Positions 32,493-43,162 of a DNA stretch of 64,000 bases are shown piece after piece. The stretch's first letter is position 1, and the number at the start of each line of letters is the position of its first letter. Source of the DNA: Dichetophora obliterata. Taxonomy: Eukaryota > Arthropoda > Insecta > Diptera > Sciomyzidae. The position numbers were made by a program, and so were the translations under genes. The notes under the pieces were generated by a model, which was given only the letters and a program-made list of their open reading frames with translations, searched no databases and was not told the origin of the DNA. The stretch spans positions 178,843,361 through 178,907,360 of the forward strand of contig OY986436.1 of the NCBI GenBank assembly GCA_963920525.1, read 5' to 3'.

Positions 32493-35118
32493 TAAGACTA
32501 AAATTTGATAATTTAGTTTGCAATATTTGAAATTTTTTCTCACAAAAAATATTTTTTAAGCTGCAGAACATTATACAATAAAATTTTGTCCAATAATGGT
32601 TTTTATGATAAAAACTGTTTGTTGAATTTGGTGTCAAAATTAAGCAATATTTTCAGATATATCTTAATATATATCTGATATAATATATATTTATATATAT
32701 ATACATATATATATAGAAATATATGTACTATGAAAGAGTGGGGGAAATGGAAATTGAAAAAAAAATTGCAACAAAAATAACTTTTGGCCTATTTTTTGAA
32801 CACAAATTGAATATTTTCAAGGTTTTGTATAAAACATTGGATTGGTGATGTAACGGTTAATCTGTACTCATTTCTCCAAATTCACTTAACTGACCTTTTA
32901 GATAAAGAAAATTTGATGGTAATCGATTTAAAAATGGCTGAGATGTTTGCTTGCAAATTAAAAAATTGAATTTTCAATCGGTTTTTTTCTCATTCTAGTT
33001 CTAAAGAAAATGTGTTATATTGATAAAATCTGTAGTTTTTCAGATATCGCAATAATTTTGATGTCATAATATCGGAAATTCTTCAATATACTAGATATAC
33101 GTACAAAATATTTTCGAAAAATCTTTCGTTTACCGTTTTTTTTAATTAATTAAAGACTTTTCATACAAAAATGCGTTGTACTGAGAAAATCTATAGTTTT
33201 CGAGATATAGCCAAAAGTTGGATGTCAGTGCCAAAAGCAAAAAGTAATTGAAATATTACAAAACTTAAGAAGAATATATTCATATTCAGAATCTATGTAA
33301 GTTAAAAAAATTACATTTTTGAGTTACAAATTTTAAAAACTGTTTATCGCCTAGCTAAAGCTAAATCTCTATCGCTTAAATGCTAAAAAAATGCTTCGTT
33401 CAATTCCTTAGCGATTTCGCTAAAATGCGATTCTGAGTTTCAAATCGCCTAGCTAAAAATGTTGCTTCTACTACTTGCCACAGGAAGCGTTGTTTTAGCG
33501 ATTCTTATGTCAAAAAATTTATTTGGTTATGGCTGTGTGCCATTTGGAAACTTTTCACTATTGGTTCTACAGGAAAAAAAAATGTGGAGTTAAAAAAATA
33601 TCTATTTGTTGAATTTAAATTGTAATTTTTTGCTGTGCCAAATGAAACATGAAAATGTTACCCAGAAATTTTGACGTCTACTCATTGAATGAACGAGTTT
33701 TTAAGACGCATTTGACTGCCACGTTTTCTACTACTTATTTTTGTATTCAAAATAATATTATGAGCTACAAGGAATGTGACTGTTTTAAGTAAAATAACTT
33801 ATGAAACCAAAACTTGTGTATACATTAAAAAATTGTAAAAAAATTACAATTTTTATTCATGATTATTTTGTTGTATGTATTTTAATAATTAGCTCTAATT
33901 AGCTTAGAGATGGAATAAATTGAAAACATGTTTTAAAATTATATGTTTAGATTTTACTCCACTTATAAAATATACTGTAGTAAAAAAAGTATCAGTGTTA
34001 AAGTTTTCTTGCCAACTGGACCTAAAAATCCTTAACCTAAACTATACGCGAGGATAAAAATCGCACTATACCTAAAGGTTGCCATACCGGAAATACACTT
34101 ACTGCCAAATTTTGAGCTCAATCGACTGTACGTTTCCTTGAACACGTATATTCAATGTATTAGTTTTGCAAGTTGAATGCAGTAAAGAAAAAACTTAATA
34201 CATTGTGTATATCAGAAGTAATGAACTTCCAAATTTAACATAAATATTTATTTTAAACTCTTTAGCTCCTAAGACTGGCCTAGTTTTCAAATTCTTAAAA
34301 AAGGATTGTAGCAATTTTTATTGACACTAAAATAAATTAAAGACGACTGAAGTGACTCCATGCTTTTTAATTGCTCCTCAAGCCTGCATTTTTAGCCTAA
34401 TAATAAATAATTTCTAAATATTGAAAGCAAAGCACAATCCTTTTTTGTACGGAAACATAAATAAAGTTACTTTTTTCAGAAAAAATACACAACAAAACAC
34501 TGATACTAACACTTTTGTAAGGGTAAAGCACAACCGTTTTGCTTCACTCAAAAATTCTTGTGCCGGTTGTCAAAATTTCTACTAGTTCCCGGGGATACAT
34601 GAATTTTTGACAGTAAAACTCACCTCACTGATATCAAAAATTCTAAAATTCTAAAATTTTCGAGTGAAAAGTTTTCGAAAACTTTATAATGTTTCTTTCG
34701 AACCCTTATTAAATTAATATAATAATTAAAATAAGCTTGTTTCTTATTTTTAAAATGTTTAATAACTGCACCAATATCTAATTAAAAAGTGCAAAATAAA
34801 AACATTCAGTTATTTGAAAAAATTTTAAATAAACTTAAGTTAACATACTTAAAAATTTGTGGTTAATTTTTTAAGTATATTTACACGAGTACTTAATGAT
34901 TTTTCATTAAATATTTTCGTGTTGTCATGGAATAAAACTATGTAAAAACTAGTAAGGATTTATTTTGACTAGTTCAACTTTAAATACCAAAACAGTCGTG
35001 GCTTATAGGAGGCTTAGGTTTCATTCAATTCTTAAAAATTTTGTACTCAGAGTACATTTTACATATTAAAAATTAGGTGCAAAATTTATTGTCAATTAAT
35101 GACTTAATTGCAAACTAA

Positions 35119-35258
35119 CTGCATTATTCTGTGTAACGTAGAAGCACACCAATGATAAGAAAGACACAAGTAGCAATACTTTCTTCCATATAGAATTGTT
35201 TTGCTTCAAGTGTCTTTATTATCGTTGGTGTGCTTCTTCGTGATACAGAATTATCACA
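35119..35258. repeat. Hairpin MITE, older copy, TAA
   Basis: TAA at 35116-35118 and 35259-35261. The hairpin shares TTGGTGTGCTTCTTCGTGAT and GCATTATTCTGTGTAA with the twin MITEs at 49.7-50.0 kb, but its arms are more diverged. Confidence 0.7.
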
Positions 35259-35375
35259 TAAGAGTGTGTCACAACAATTTTAGCTTATTTGCAAACTACC
35301 AATTCATTTAATAAATTTTTATAAAGTTTTAAGAGATGAAACCTTTTTCAAAAAGCATGTTATATGATAACAATA

Positions 35376-35632
35376 GGGGTATTCATGATTCAGTGTATTT
35401 GCACTGAGGACTTTTGCACTTTACAAAATCAAAATACACGTGCGTCAAAAATCTGCACAAGTGCTTTTCTTCTGCAGCCTAAAACTTGAAGATTTGAGCA
35501 GTTGTGCACTTGTGGGCATTGAAAAATTTGACAGCTTGGAAAAAGTGTTAGTGGTTTGTTTACGAAAACCTAACTGCACAACTACACAAGTCCTCAACTG
35601 CACAGGCAAGTGCACTGAAACGTGAATACCCC
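35376..35632. repeat. Mariner-like MITE, 257 bp, TA
   Basis: TA flanks it; ends GGGGTATTCATGATTCAGTG and its near complement. It is the same family as 40466-40729. Terminal repeats of about 50 bp cover TCCTCAACTGCACAGG. Confidence 0.75.
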
Positions 35633-36384
35633 TAATATTAATACAACTGATAACTACAAACAGCAAGTTTTCGGAAAAGTGCTTTAAATTGGTATATTAT
35701 TTTTTAAAAACATTCAAAAGAGACAAAGCATTAATTTTTCTTAATATATAAATCAAAAATTACAATTTTAGTTGAAAAATCTTTTAATTTTTAACTTAGC
35801 GTCAACAAAATATTGGACTCTAAAATTATAGCTAAAAATAAAATTAGAGTTTCTGTAAATCGCTAAAAAAAAGTTTAGAATCGCAGCAATCGCTAAAAAT
35901 TTAGCTATGACAGCTTTAATTTTATTCTTCGTTAAAAGCTCGTTCAGTCTCTAAATTTTTAGCATGAAAATAAGCGATGGAGTTTTTCAGAATAGCAATA
36001 TCGCTAAAAACTATAAATTTAGCTTTAGTGGTGGAGATTTAGCTTTAGCGTTTTTCAGAATCCACCCTCAGGACTTTTTAAAAAATCAAAATACAGAAAA
36101 AGCCAAGCAACCATAACAATTACTGTAAGAAGGTTATTCAAATTATATAAAGTAACTTTTCAATATTTATACCATTTTTAAATTATTAAACAAACAAAAA
36201 TATTTTTATATTTTGCATTTGAAGATAAAACAAAACAATTTAATTTTAAGATTTAAAATTTTTACATGGTATTTAATATTTTTATCGCAGGTGAAGCTGC
36301 GAGTATTTGCTAGTTTAAATAATATTTCTTCCTTTCTTAAAACTAAATTTTATCCTTTCTTGTTTCGGAATTTTATCTAAGTTA

Positions 36385-36603
36385 GGGTCTGTTCGGAAAT
36401 GCATCATGATGCGCAAACTTTTTTCAGCAATTTGATGATGCGCCAATTTTTCAGCACTGCAAACGTCAAACGTTCTAAAATGTAATTTTATATCAAGCGT
36501 CACTCATCTTACGCCTCAAAAGAATTCACGCTGCAAGTTGGACGCTTGAAAAATGCCAATAGTGCGCATACTGCAAATGCAGTATGAATTTCCAAACAGA
36601 ACC
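36385..36603. repeat. PIF/Harbinger-like MITE, 219 bp, TTA
   Basis: TTA at 36382-36384 and 36604-36606. The ends are GGGTCTGTTCGGAAATGCAT and a complement beginning GGTTCTGTTTGGAAATTCAT. The GGGTCTGTT start is typical of this superfamily. Confidence 0.75.
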
Positions 36604-36779
36604 TTAATGAGATTAACTAAAGTGGTCCCCGGTTAATTTCGCCCCGCTTAACCCGCTGGGTTCACAGTTTAACTGAGCTGAGAAGTATGCAAACTTTATA
36701 TTCCTTAGCAGAGGTGGGCACGAGTAAGGCCATCGAGAGCCACATTAAGATTTTCAAAACCTTCCAAAGATCGACACCG

Positions 36780-36985
36780 TAAAGAAAAAATACTAAATAA
36801 TTAAGTATATTATTATTAAATAAGATCAGAATCTTCGTCTTACCGAATCCTGAGCTTAGTAAACAGCTCAAACTGGTTCAAATAGAGATAGGAAAAATTA
36901 ACTCTTGTATCACAATAGGACTCATTGGCCTAAGTGTGTCTCTTTGGAGACAGCCACACTAACCTAACCTAACCTATTAAATAAA
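36780..36985 (+). repeat. LINE 3'-end fragment ending in (CCTAA)n
   Basis: TTTGGAGACAGCCACACTAA followed by ACCTAACCTAACCTATT resembles the 3' tail of fly non-LTR elements. No RT motif is preserved. Confidence 0.35.
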
Positions 36986-37641
36986 AATCTAAATTAATAT
37001 TAATGATGTTCACAACATATGTACACGTGAAAAAAAAGGATGGTCAAATCGAAAAATTACCATTCTTTGATTTAAAGTTTGTTGTTTTAACGAAAACTTT
37101 ATATTCTTATTTTTTTGTTAATTCTTTGTTTCAGCCAAATTACATTCTTTGAACATATGAAGCAGCATGTATAAAAACATTTATTGTTTCCCAAAAAATT
37201 CTTCATTTTTCATAAGTCTGTGCCCAAAGTTTCACGTTTTACTATATCTTTTTATAAGTATTCGTTTAAACCATTTTTGTTAGCAATTCAAACAAATATT
37301 TAGACGAGTCCCGTTATTTTCAGTATATTACGGATCATTCAGCGTGCGCGAATTGTGCGTCTATATAATGTGTATAAAGTGGGAAATAATAAAAGAACGT
37401 GAAGTGAATATTAACTCAATCTAAAAAATCAAAACCTACAGAACTTAATAAAAACAAAAACCTAAAAATTAATTAAGTACAGATTCTGTTTGAAAATTTG
37501 TCCGGAGAACAACGGGTACTTGTCGAGTAGTGCTGCGAAGACTTATTGGCAGATTTCATGGTCAAAAATATTAATATGGATACAATGAAATTTATGACTC
37601 TCGATGACGTGAGTACCTAAGCTAATTCCTCAAACATAAAA
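36986..37641. other. AT-rich spacer, nothing recognised
   Basis: No open frame or paired repeat was found before the transposon end at 37645. Confidence 0.5.
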
Positions 37642-37888
37642 TAACACCGTGTTACACACATTCTGTCCTATGAACCAAATTTACTTTTTCGGAAAGGGAA
37701 TAAAAAATAAAAATACACGTGTATCGGCGATTTTCATGTACACGTCAAAATTTTTTTTTTAAAGTTTGAAGCATATATTTTTTTTTTTAATAGTTATCGT
37801 TTTTTTTAAGGTTTCGTTAAAAAAACAATTTTTTATTACTTTTGTTTTATAAAAATAAAGAATTGTTACATTAAAAATTTTAATGTTT

Positions 37889-39685
37889 TTAAAGAAATTT
37901 AGGCCTTTTATTTTTGCGGTTGTAAGCATTTGCTTCAGTATCGCGACAAATAGACCAACAGTATTCGCCAAGCATATGCGAAATGTCTTTTCCTTTAAAG
38001 CGCTTTTCAATAGCTGCAATGTCCTGATAGAACCTTTCGCCATGCTCATCGCTACAAACTCCTAAATCATCAGGGAAAAAATCTAAATGATTGTGAAGAA
38101 AATGGATCTTTAGCGACATTAAAATGCCCATTTCGCCATATGCCGAAATCATTTCTGCGACAATATTTTTATAATTGGCAGCTCGTTTGTTGCCGAGAAA
38201 CTGCTCAATAACGGCAACAGTACCTTTCCATGCACGTTGTTCGATAGCATTTAATTTTGATGAAAATTCAGAACTTGCAATTATTTGTTATATCTGCGGA
38301 CCATTGAAAACACCTTAAATCAAAGAAATCATGTAAAACATAAAGTTACTGAATGACTTCTTAAAAAAAAATACCTGCCTAAATCTTTTCGCCGCTCAAT
38401 TTCGGAAAAATGTTGCGCAAAGTTGCAATGGCCTCGCCACCACGATCCAGTTTTTTAACAAAATTTGATACGAGACCGAGCTTAATGTGTAATGGAGGCA
38501 AAATGATTTGAGACGGCTGCACCAATGGTAGATTATCTATACTTTCTACGCCTACTTTGTAGCATGTTCGCGGCTTCCATTTAAATTCAGTGTAATGCTC
38601 ATCTCTTTTTCGACCTTCCCATGTACACAAAAAGCACTGGTGGGTTGGAAATCCACGCTTAACACCCATGAGTAAACCGACCACTTTCAGATCGCAGCAT
38701 ATTTTCCAATAATGGTCTTTGTACTTTATCAACTGTATTATTAATTCCATGCCTTCGTACGTTTCCTTGAGGCTTGTGGCATATGCGATCGGTACAGATG
38801 GATGTGTGTTGCCGATATGAAGCAGCACGACTTTAAGGCTGTTGACCGTTGCATCGATGAAAAGTCGCCACTCCTCTGAAATATGTGGGTAACCGATTTT
38901 TGCAAACAGCGAATCAATGTCACAACAATAAGCCAAGTTTTTTCCCGATCTTCGTGCAATCTAAAAAATTGGTCATATGGAATAGTGCTACCTCGATCAC
39001 GAGCGGCTGTTATTTTAAAATCAGCCGCCACTATATTCCACTGCTTAAAGCGTGATCCAAAGAGTTCTGCTGTTCTCCTCGACAAATTTCCGTCTCGTAC
39101 GAGGTCATTTAAGTCGGCTTGCGTTATAAAATGCGGCATTGCAGTCCCAATTTCACTGGGTGTTGCCAAAAATTCCGATACTTGTGGACTCTCGCATCTC
39201 GCATTCGATGGAAGAAAAGTTGATAGCAGTTTTGGTACAACTGTTGATTCTGCATCGCTTATTTCGGGAACATTATCAAAAATCTCCACTGAAACCGCTA
39301 CACGGTCTTCTGGTGAGTATAGAACTGCTGGAATTACCGATTCTACATTAGCGTAGCAAATTTTGTTGCGGTTAATGTATTGGTACCCTTTTGTTTGAGC
39401 AAAAGTTACACAAAAGTAGCACAATTCATTGCAGTGCTCCGTGCGTGGTATCCAAATTGTTTGTACAGCGTACTTTATTGTTGACCTTCCATCAGTAAAC
39501 TTGCACAAATTTCTGTAGCAATAGTCGCACACGACTTCCGGAGTATACCACAAGTAAGGAATATAAGCAGTCTTAAATATTTTCTGAAACGAATTCACCA
39601 CTGTTTTAGTAATATTTTTGAAATTTTTACTTGGTGCGAATAAGCCACAAACGTAACAAAAGTTATTTCGCGTCGGACACTGCAT
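37889..39685 (-). pseudogene. Transposon-borne protein of a multicopy arthropod family, nearly intact
   Basis: The reading starts MQCPTRNNFCYVCG and is about 600 residues over two exons (39685-38375 and 38313-37889), with a 61-bp GT/AG intron at 38314-38374. N-terminal cysteine pairs (CYVCG, CDYCYRNLC, CYFC) suggest zinc binding. The middle has YCCDIDSLFAKIG, EEWRLFIDATVNSLK and CCDLKVVGLLMGV. The C-terminal block has HFLHNHLDFFPDDLG, SDEHGERFYQDI and MLGEYCW. I recall this as an arthropod-wide uncharacterised family. The TIR context argues it is a transposase. Defects are one frameshift at an A6 run (about 38939-38944) and one TAA stop near 38293. Catalytic residues are not assigned. Confidence 0.7.
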
Positions 39686-39770
39686 TTTTTTCAGATGAAA
39701 TATATAGAAATACGTTTTCGCACAACAGAACTTAAAACAATATTGCAATTCCTTATTTCATCTGTCAGAA

Positions 39771-39909
39771 GGGGCCCTCAAACGATACTACATGTCCATC
39801 CGACCTGTCAAGTCATCACACATGTAGTATCGTTCGTGTGCAAGAAATAAAGGCGGATGGACATGTCCGATGGAAATTGGATGGACATGTAGTATCGTTT
39901 GAGGGCCCC
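39771..39909. repeat. 139-bp MITE with ~30-bp perfect inverted repeats
   Basis: The ends are GGGGCCCTCAAACGATACTA and its exact complement, continuing to CATGTCCATCC. An internal AGTATCGTT copy lies at 39827. AGA adjoins both sides as a possible 3-bp duplication. It lies just upstream of the transposon protein start. Related words occur at 27650-27745. Confidence 0.7.
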
Positions 39910-40465
39910 TAGACCAGTTGTAAGTGTTGTAAAAGTCAAAAACTGTTTAGTGTTAGAAGGTTACTATTGATTACTACAACTATATCGAGTAGGATGGGTC
40001 AAAAAACATTTTTTTTCCTAACGCTTTAGTAGTTTAAAAATTTGGAGTCCCTTCAAGTTATGCTAAGAAAAGTGAAAAAAATATTTTTTTTTCAAAAATA
40101 ATAAAAGTTGGGGAAAATCTGAGAATTGATAAAAATTGTTTTTAAAAAAATTGACGTGCTACAGACATTTCCACGAGTCTGCCTGCAAAAAATCAGCTCG
40201 ATTAGATCACTGAAAAAGGGTTAAAAATCGGTCCAAAGGCTTCCACACAGGCCACTACGAGCTTTATACTTCAAACTTAAAAAAAAAAAATTCTGACGTG
40301 TACATGAAAATCGACGATACACGTGTATTTTTATTTTTTCCCCTCTTTCCGAATATGTGCATTTGGTTCATAGGACAGAAAAAATTTATTTTTGTAAAAC
40401 CGTGTAATTGCTGCAAATGAATGCTAATGCATTTTAAATTTATTCTTCCTGTTTCTACTTCATTA

Positions 40466-40729
40466 GGGGTATTCACGATTCAGTGCACTTGCCTGTGCAG
40501 TTGAGGACTTGTGCACTTTACAAAAACAAATTGTACGTGCGTTAAAAATCTGCACAAGTGCTTTTCTACAATTATTTCAACTTGAGGACTTGAGCAGTTG
40601 TGCACTTGTGTGCACTGAAAAATGTTGACAGCTTTGAAATGGTGATGGTGGTGTGTTGACGAAAACCTAACTGCACAATTGCACAAGTCCTCAACTGCAC
40701 AGGCAAGTGCACTGAATCGTGAATACCCC
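40466..40729. repeat. Mariner-like MITE, 264 bp, TA
   Basis: TA at 40464-40465 and 40730-40731. The ends are GGGGTATTCACGATTCAGTG and complement, with ~50-bp terminal repeats nearly identical to each other. It is a better-preserved sister of 35376-35632 and begins only 58 bp from the transposon at 37645-40405. Confidence 0.8.
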
Positions 40730-41020
40730 TATGGTTTTATGTATCTACATGCTGACTTTTAAACATTGTAATAATTATGATTTGGGTCGCCATATAATAA
40801 TATTTTGGCGACGGTATCGCCATATGATATAATACTCGACATGGCAGAATCGCCATGTAAGGATTCGCGATATTATTTATTAAAAAAAAGTATTTATTTA
40901 TTTAGTATTTTTAAGGTCCTGCCTAACATTTTAGCCGGCGTATATTCGCCACTGGCTCTAAATATATTTTTCTTATTTTTACTAGCCGTTCACTTTGTAG
41001 TGCAAAGGATTTTATTTCTT

Positions 41021-42432
41021 ACTAGCTGGAACCCGGCGCGTTGCTGCCACGCCCCCGTTGCCAAACTTCCATAAAATGTTATCAGTGAACCTGCATTGGG
41101 TTGATCTAAATTTGGGTTGAATGAGAGGTGCCACGCCCCTTTGTTTAACTCCCATAAAATTTGATTAGTGAAACGGCATGTGTAAATCGTGGTAGAATAA
41201 TGAATTCTTAGGCTATAACTTCAAAGCTATTCGATATCGAAAACAGCACGTGTAAATTGTCGTCGAATACTGAATTCCGGGGCTGTGTGAATTAAAACGC
41301 AAAAGCTATTCAAAATATTAAATGTGGGTTTTAAGGGAGGTGCCAAGCTCCCTTTCCCAACGCCCATAAAATTTTATCAGTAAAACGGCACGTGTAAATT
41401 GTGGTCGAAAACCCAATTCCATGGCTGTGCGAACTATAACTCAAAAGCTATTCGATATCTCAAATTTGGGTTGTATGGGAGGTGCCACGCCCCCTTGTCC
41501 AACACCATAAAATGTTATCAGTTAAACTTAATGTGTAAATTGAGTTCGAATATTAAATTCCGAGCCTGTGCGGTCTGTAACTAAAAAGCTATTCGATATC
41601 GCAAATTTGGGTTGTATGAGAGTGCCACGCCCCCATTTTTTCTTTCTGTAAAAAACGTTTGTAGACTATTACAAACATTTTAAAAAAGTTAGCCAAATTG
41701 GCGCAGGCGTTCTGCGATTTTAGGTATATATAAAAAAGTGGGCGTAAAAGTGGGAGTGGTCAATTTTTCTTCAGTAAAAACTTAAAATGGATTACTACGA
41801 ACATTTAAAAAATAAATTAGCCAAATCGGTGTAGCCGTTTTCCGATTTTAGATAAATAAAAAAGTGGGCGTAAAAGTGGGCGTGGTCAATTTTTCTTTCC
41901 GTAAAAACTTAAGTTGGACTATTACGAACATTTTAAAAAAATATCCAAATCGGTCCAGCCGTTCTCAACTGATGCAATTACCAACGAACGACATTTGATT
42001 TTTATTTATATAGATATCAAAACAGTGGGCGAAAAAGTGGGCGTGGTCAATTTTTCTTTCAGTAAACACTTAAATTGGATTACTACGAACATTTGAAAAA
42101 AAATTATCCAAATCGGTCCAGCCGTTTTCCGATTTTAGATAAATTGAAAAAAGTGGGCGCAAAAGTGGGCGTGGTCAATTTTTCTTTCCGACAAAACTTA
42201 AATTGGATTACTATGAACATTAAAAAAAAATTATCCAAATCGGTCCAGCCGTTTTCCGATTTTAGATAAATCAAAAAAGTGGGCGCTAAGTGGGCGTGGT
42301 CAATTTTTCTTTCCGTAAAAACCTAAGTTGGACTATTACGAACATTTAAAAAAAAAATTATCCAAATCGGTTCAGCCGTTCTCAACTGATGCAATTACCA
42401 ACGAACGACATTTGATTTTTATTTATATAGAT
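41021..42432 (+). repeat. 'ACTAGC' repeat with two tandem-unit blocks
   Basis: It starts ACTAGCTGGAACCCGGCGCG. Block 1 (41060-41640) has about five ~125-bp units around AAAGCTATTCGATATC and GGGAGGTGCCACGCCCC. Block 2 (41735-42432) has five ~120-bp units around AGTGGGCGTGGTCAATTTTT and CCAAATCGGTCCAGCCGTT. The closing phrase CAACTGATGCAATTACCAAC followed by TTTATTTATATAGAT occurs twice (about 41968-42014 and 42387-42432). That suggests two elements fused or an internal duplication. Confidence 0.7.
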
Positions 42433-43036
42433 TTTCTTAAATTGGTAGCTTTTGAAAAGCTCAGAGACTTAAAAGCAAGAATTAGCTGGCAGCTTAGAAG
42501 CTCAAAAACTAATTAATTTTATTTTGAATTTGTTCTTCCTTTTATACTATACATAACAGTACTTAGTCTTAAACTAGTTAACAATTGTTTGTGTATTTAA
42601 AAAAATGTAAACATAGTCCTATGTTCCTTAATTAGTGTAGGAGCAAAGTAAAATATAATAATCATATGTTTGTAACTAAGCAATATCAATGTAATGTGTG
42701 TGAATGAAATAGATGCTAGTACTGAGCATGAACATATGTTTAATTGTTTGAATGTTCTTAATGTTATTTCTATACACTAAAATAAAATGAGGGTTGCATA
42801 CCGTAAAGGTGTGTAACCTATTACTTTATTTAAATATTTTGCTTATTGTTGTTTGTTTTAATGATATTGTTAATATTGTTAATGTTATTTAAGTATAAAA
42901 TAATTGAATGTAGTTCATACCGTAATGGTGTGTATCCTGCAACATTGTTATAGGCTATCTATTTAAGCTCCGATCCCAAGATAAAAAATAGAATACCACA
43001 AGATAATGTAGTCCGACCCGGAAATATAGGGAAAAA
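42433..43036. other. Unrecognised AT-rich DNA
   Basis: GCATACCGTAAAGGTGTGTA and TCATACCGTAATGGTGTGTA occur as a diverged pair at 42795 and 42915. No gene was seen. Confidence 0.4.
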
Positions 43037-43162
43037 GGATTACTTGAAAGCCAAGCGAACAAAAAAACTTAACCTGAATCTGAGGATCTGAACTTAAAAG
43101 GATTACTTGAAAGCCAAGCGAACAAAAAAACTTAACCTGAATCTGAGGATCTGAACTTAAAT
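43037..43162. repeat. Exact 63-bp tandem duplication
   Basis: GGATTACTTGAAAGCCAAGC begins each unit (43037 and 43100) and the two units look identical. The unit length is a multiple of three, but no gene is evident. Confidence 0.85.

Larger units (their letters stand above)
33350..36065. repeat. Possible element with TTTAGCG/CGCTAAA-rich ends
   Basis: Both ends are rich in CGCTAAA and AGCTAAATCT words in inverted orientation (33350-33500 and 35815-36065). The repeats are imperfect and no duplication was found. The interior has no gene. Confidence 0.35.
31741..36314 (-). mobile_element. 4.5-kb 'ACTAGC' family element, minus orientation, with nested insertions
   Basis: Read on the minus strand it starts ACTAGCAAATACTCGCAGC at 36314. 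It ends near 31763 with a perfect 7-bp-stem hairpin GCATTGTCACAATGC, then TTTTAATAGTATAG next to CTAT repeats. Its first 110 bases match 55243-55350 closely. Its last part (GACCAAAACCGT, ACGCCCCC) matches 56750-56905. No coding region is apparent. The small 3' hairpin and microsatellite junction fit rolling-circle Helentron-like elements, but that is inference. Nested inside are MITEs at 32103-32492, 35119-35258 and 35376-35632. Confidence 0.55.
37645..40405 (-). mobile_element. 2.76-kb DNA transposon of unassigned superfamily, TAA duplication
   Basis: TAA at 37642-37644 and 40406-40408. The ends are CACCGTGTTACA and CACGGTTTTACA. The inverted repeats then run about 130 bp, sharing TTCTGTCCTATGAACCAAAT, ATACACGTGTATCG and TTTTCATGTACACGTCA. 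The interior encodes a nearly intact minus-strand protein, and a 139-bp MITE sits upstream of it. CAC-starting ends with 2-4 bp duplications occur in CMC elements, while TAA is also a PIF/Harbinger site. The protein does not settle which applies. Confidence 0.75.

Noticed and set aside
36951..36985. Telomere-like CCTAA repeats
   Set aside because: Only a few units follow a LINE-like 3' sequence; this is a retroelement tail, not a telomeric tract.
41060..42432. Regular repeats resembling a CRISPR array
   Set aside because: Units are ~120-125 bp, diverged, without short constant repeats and unique spacers, and the genome is eukaryotic.
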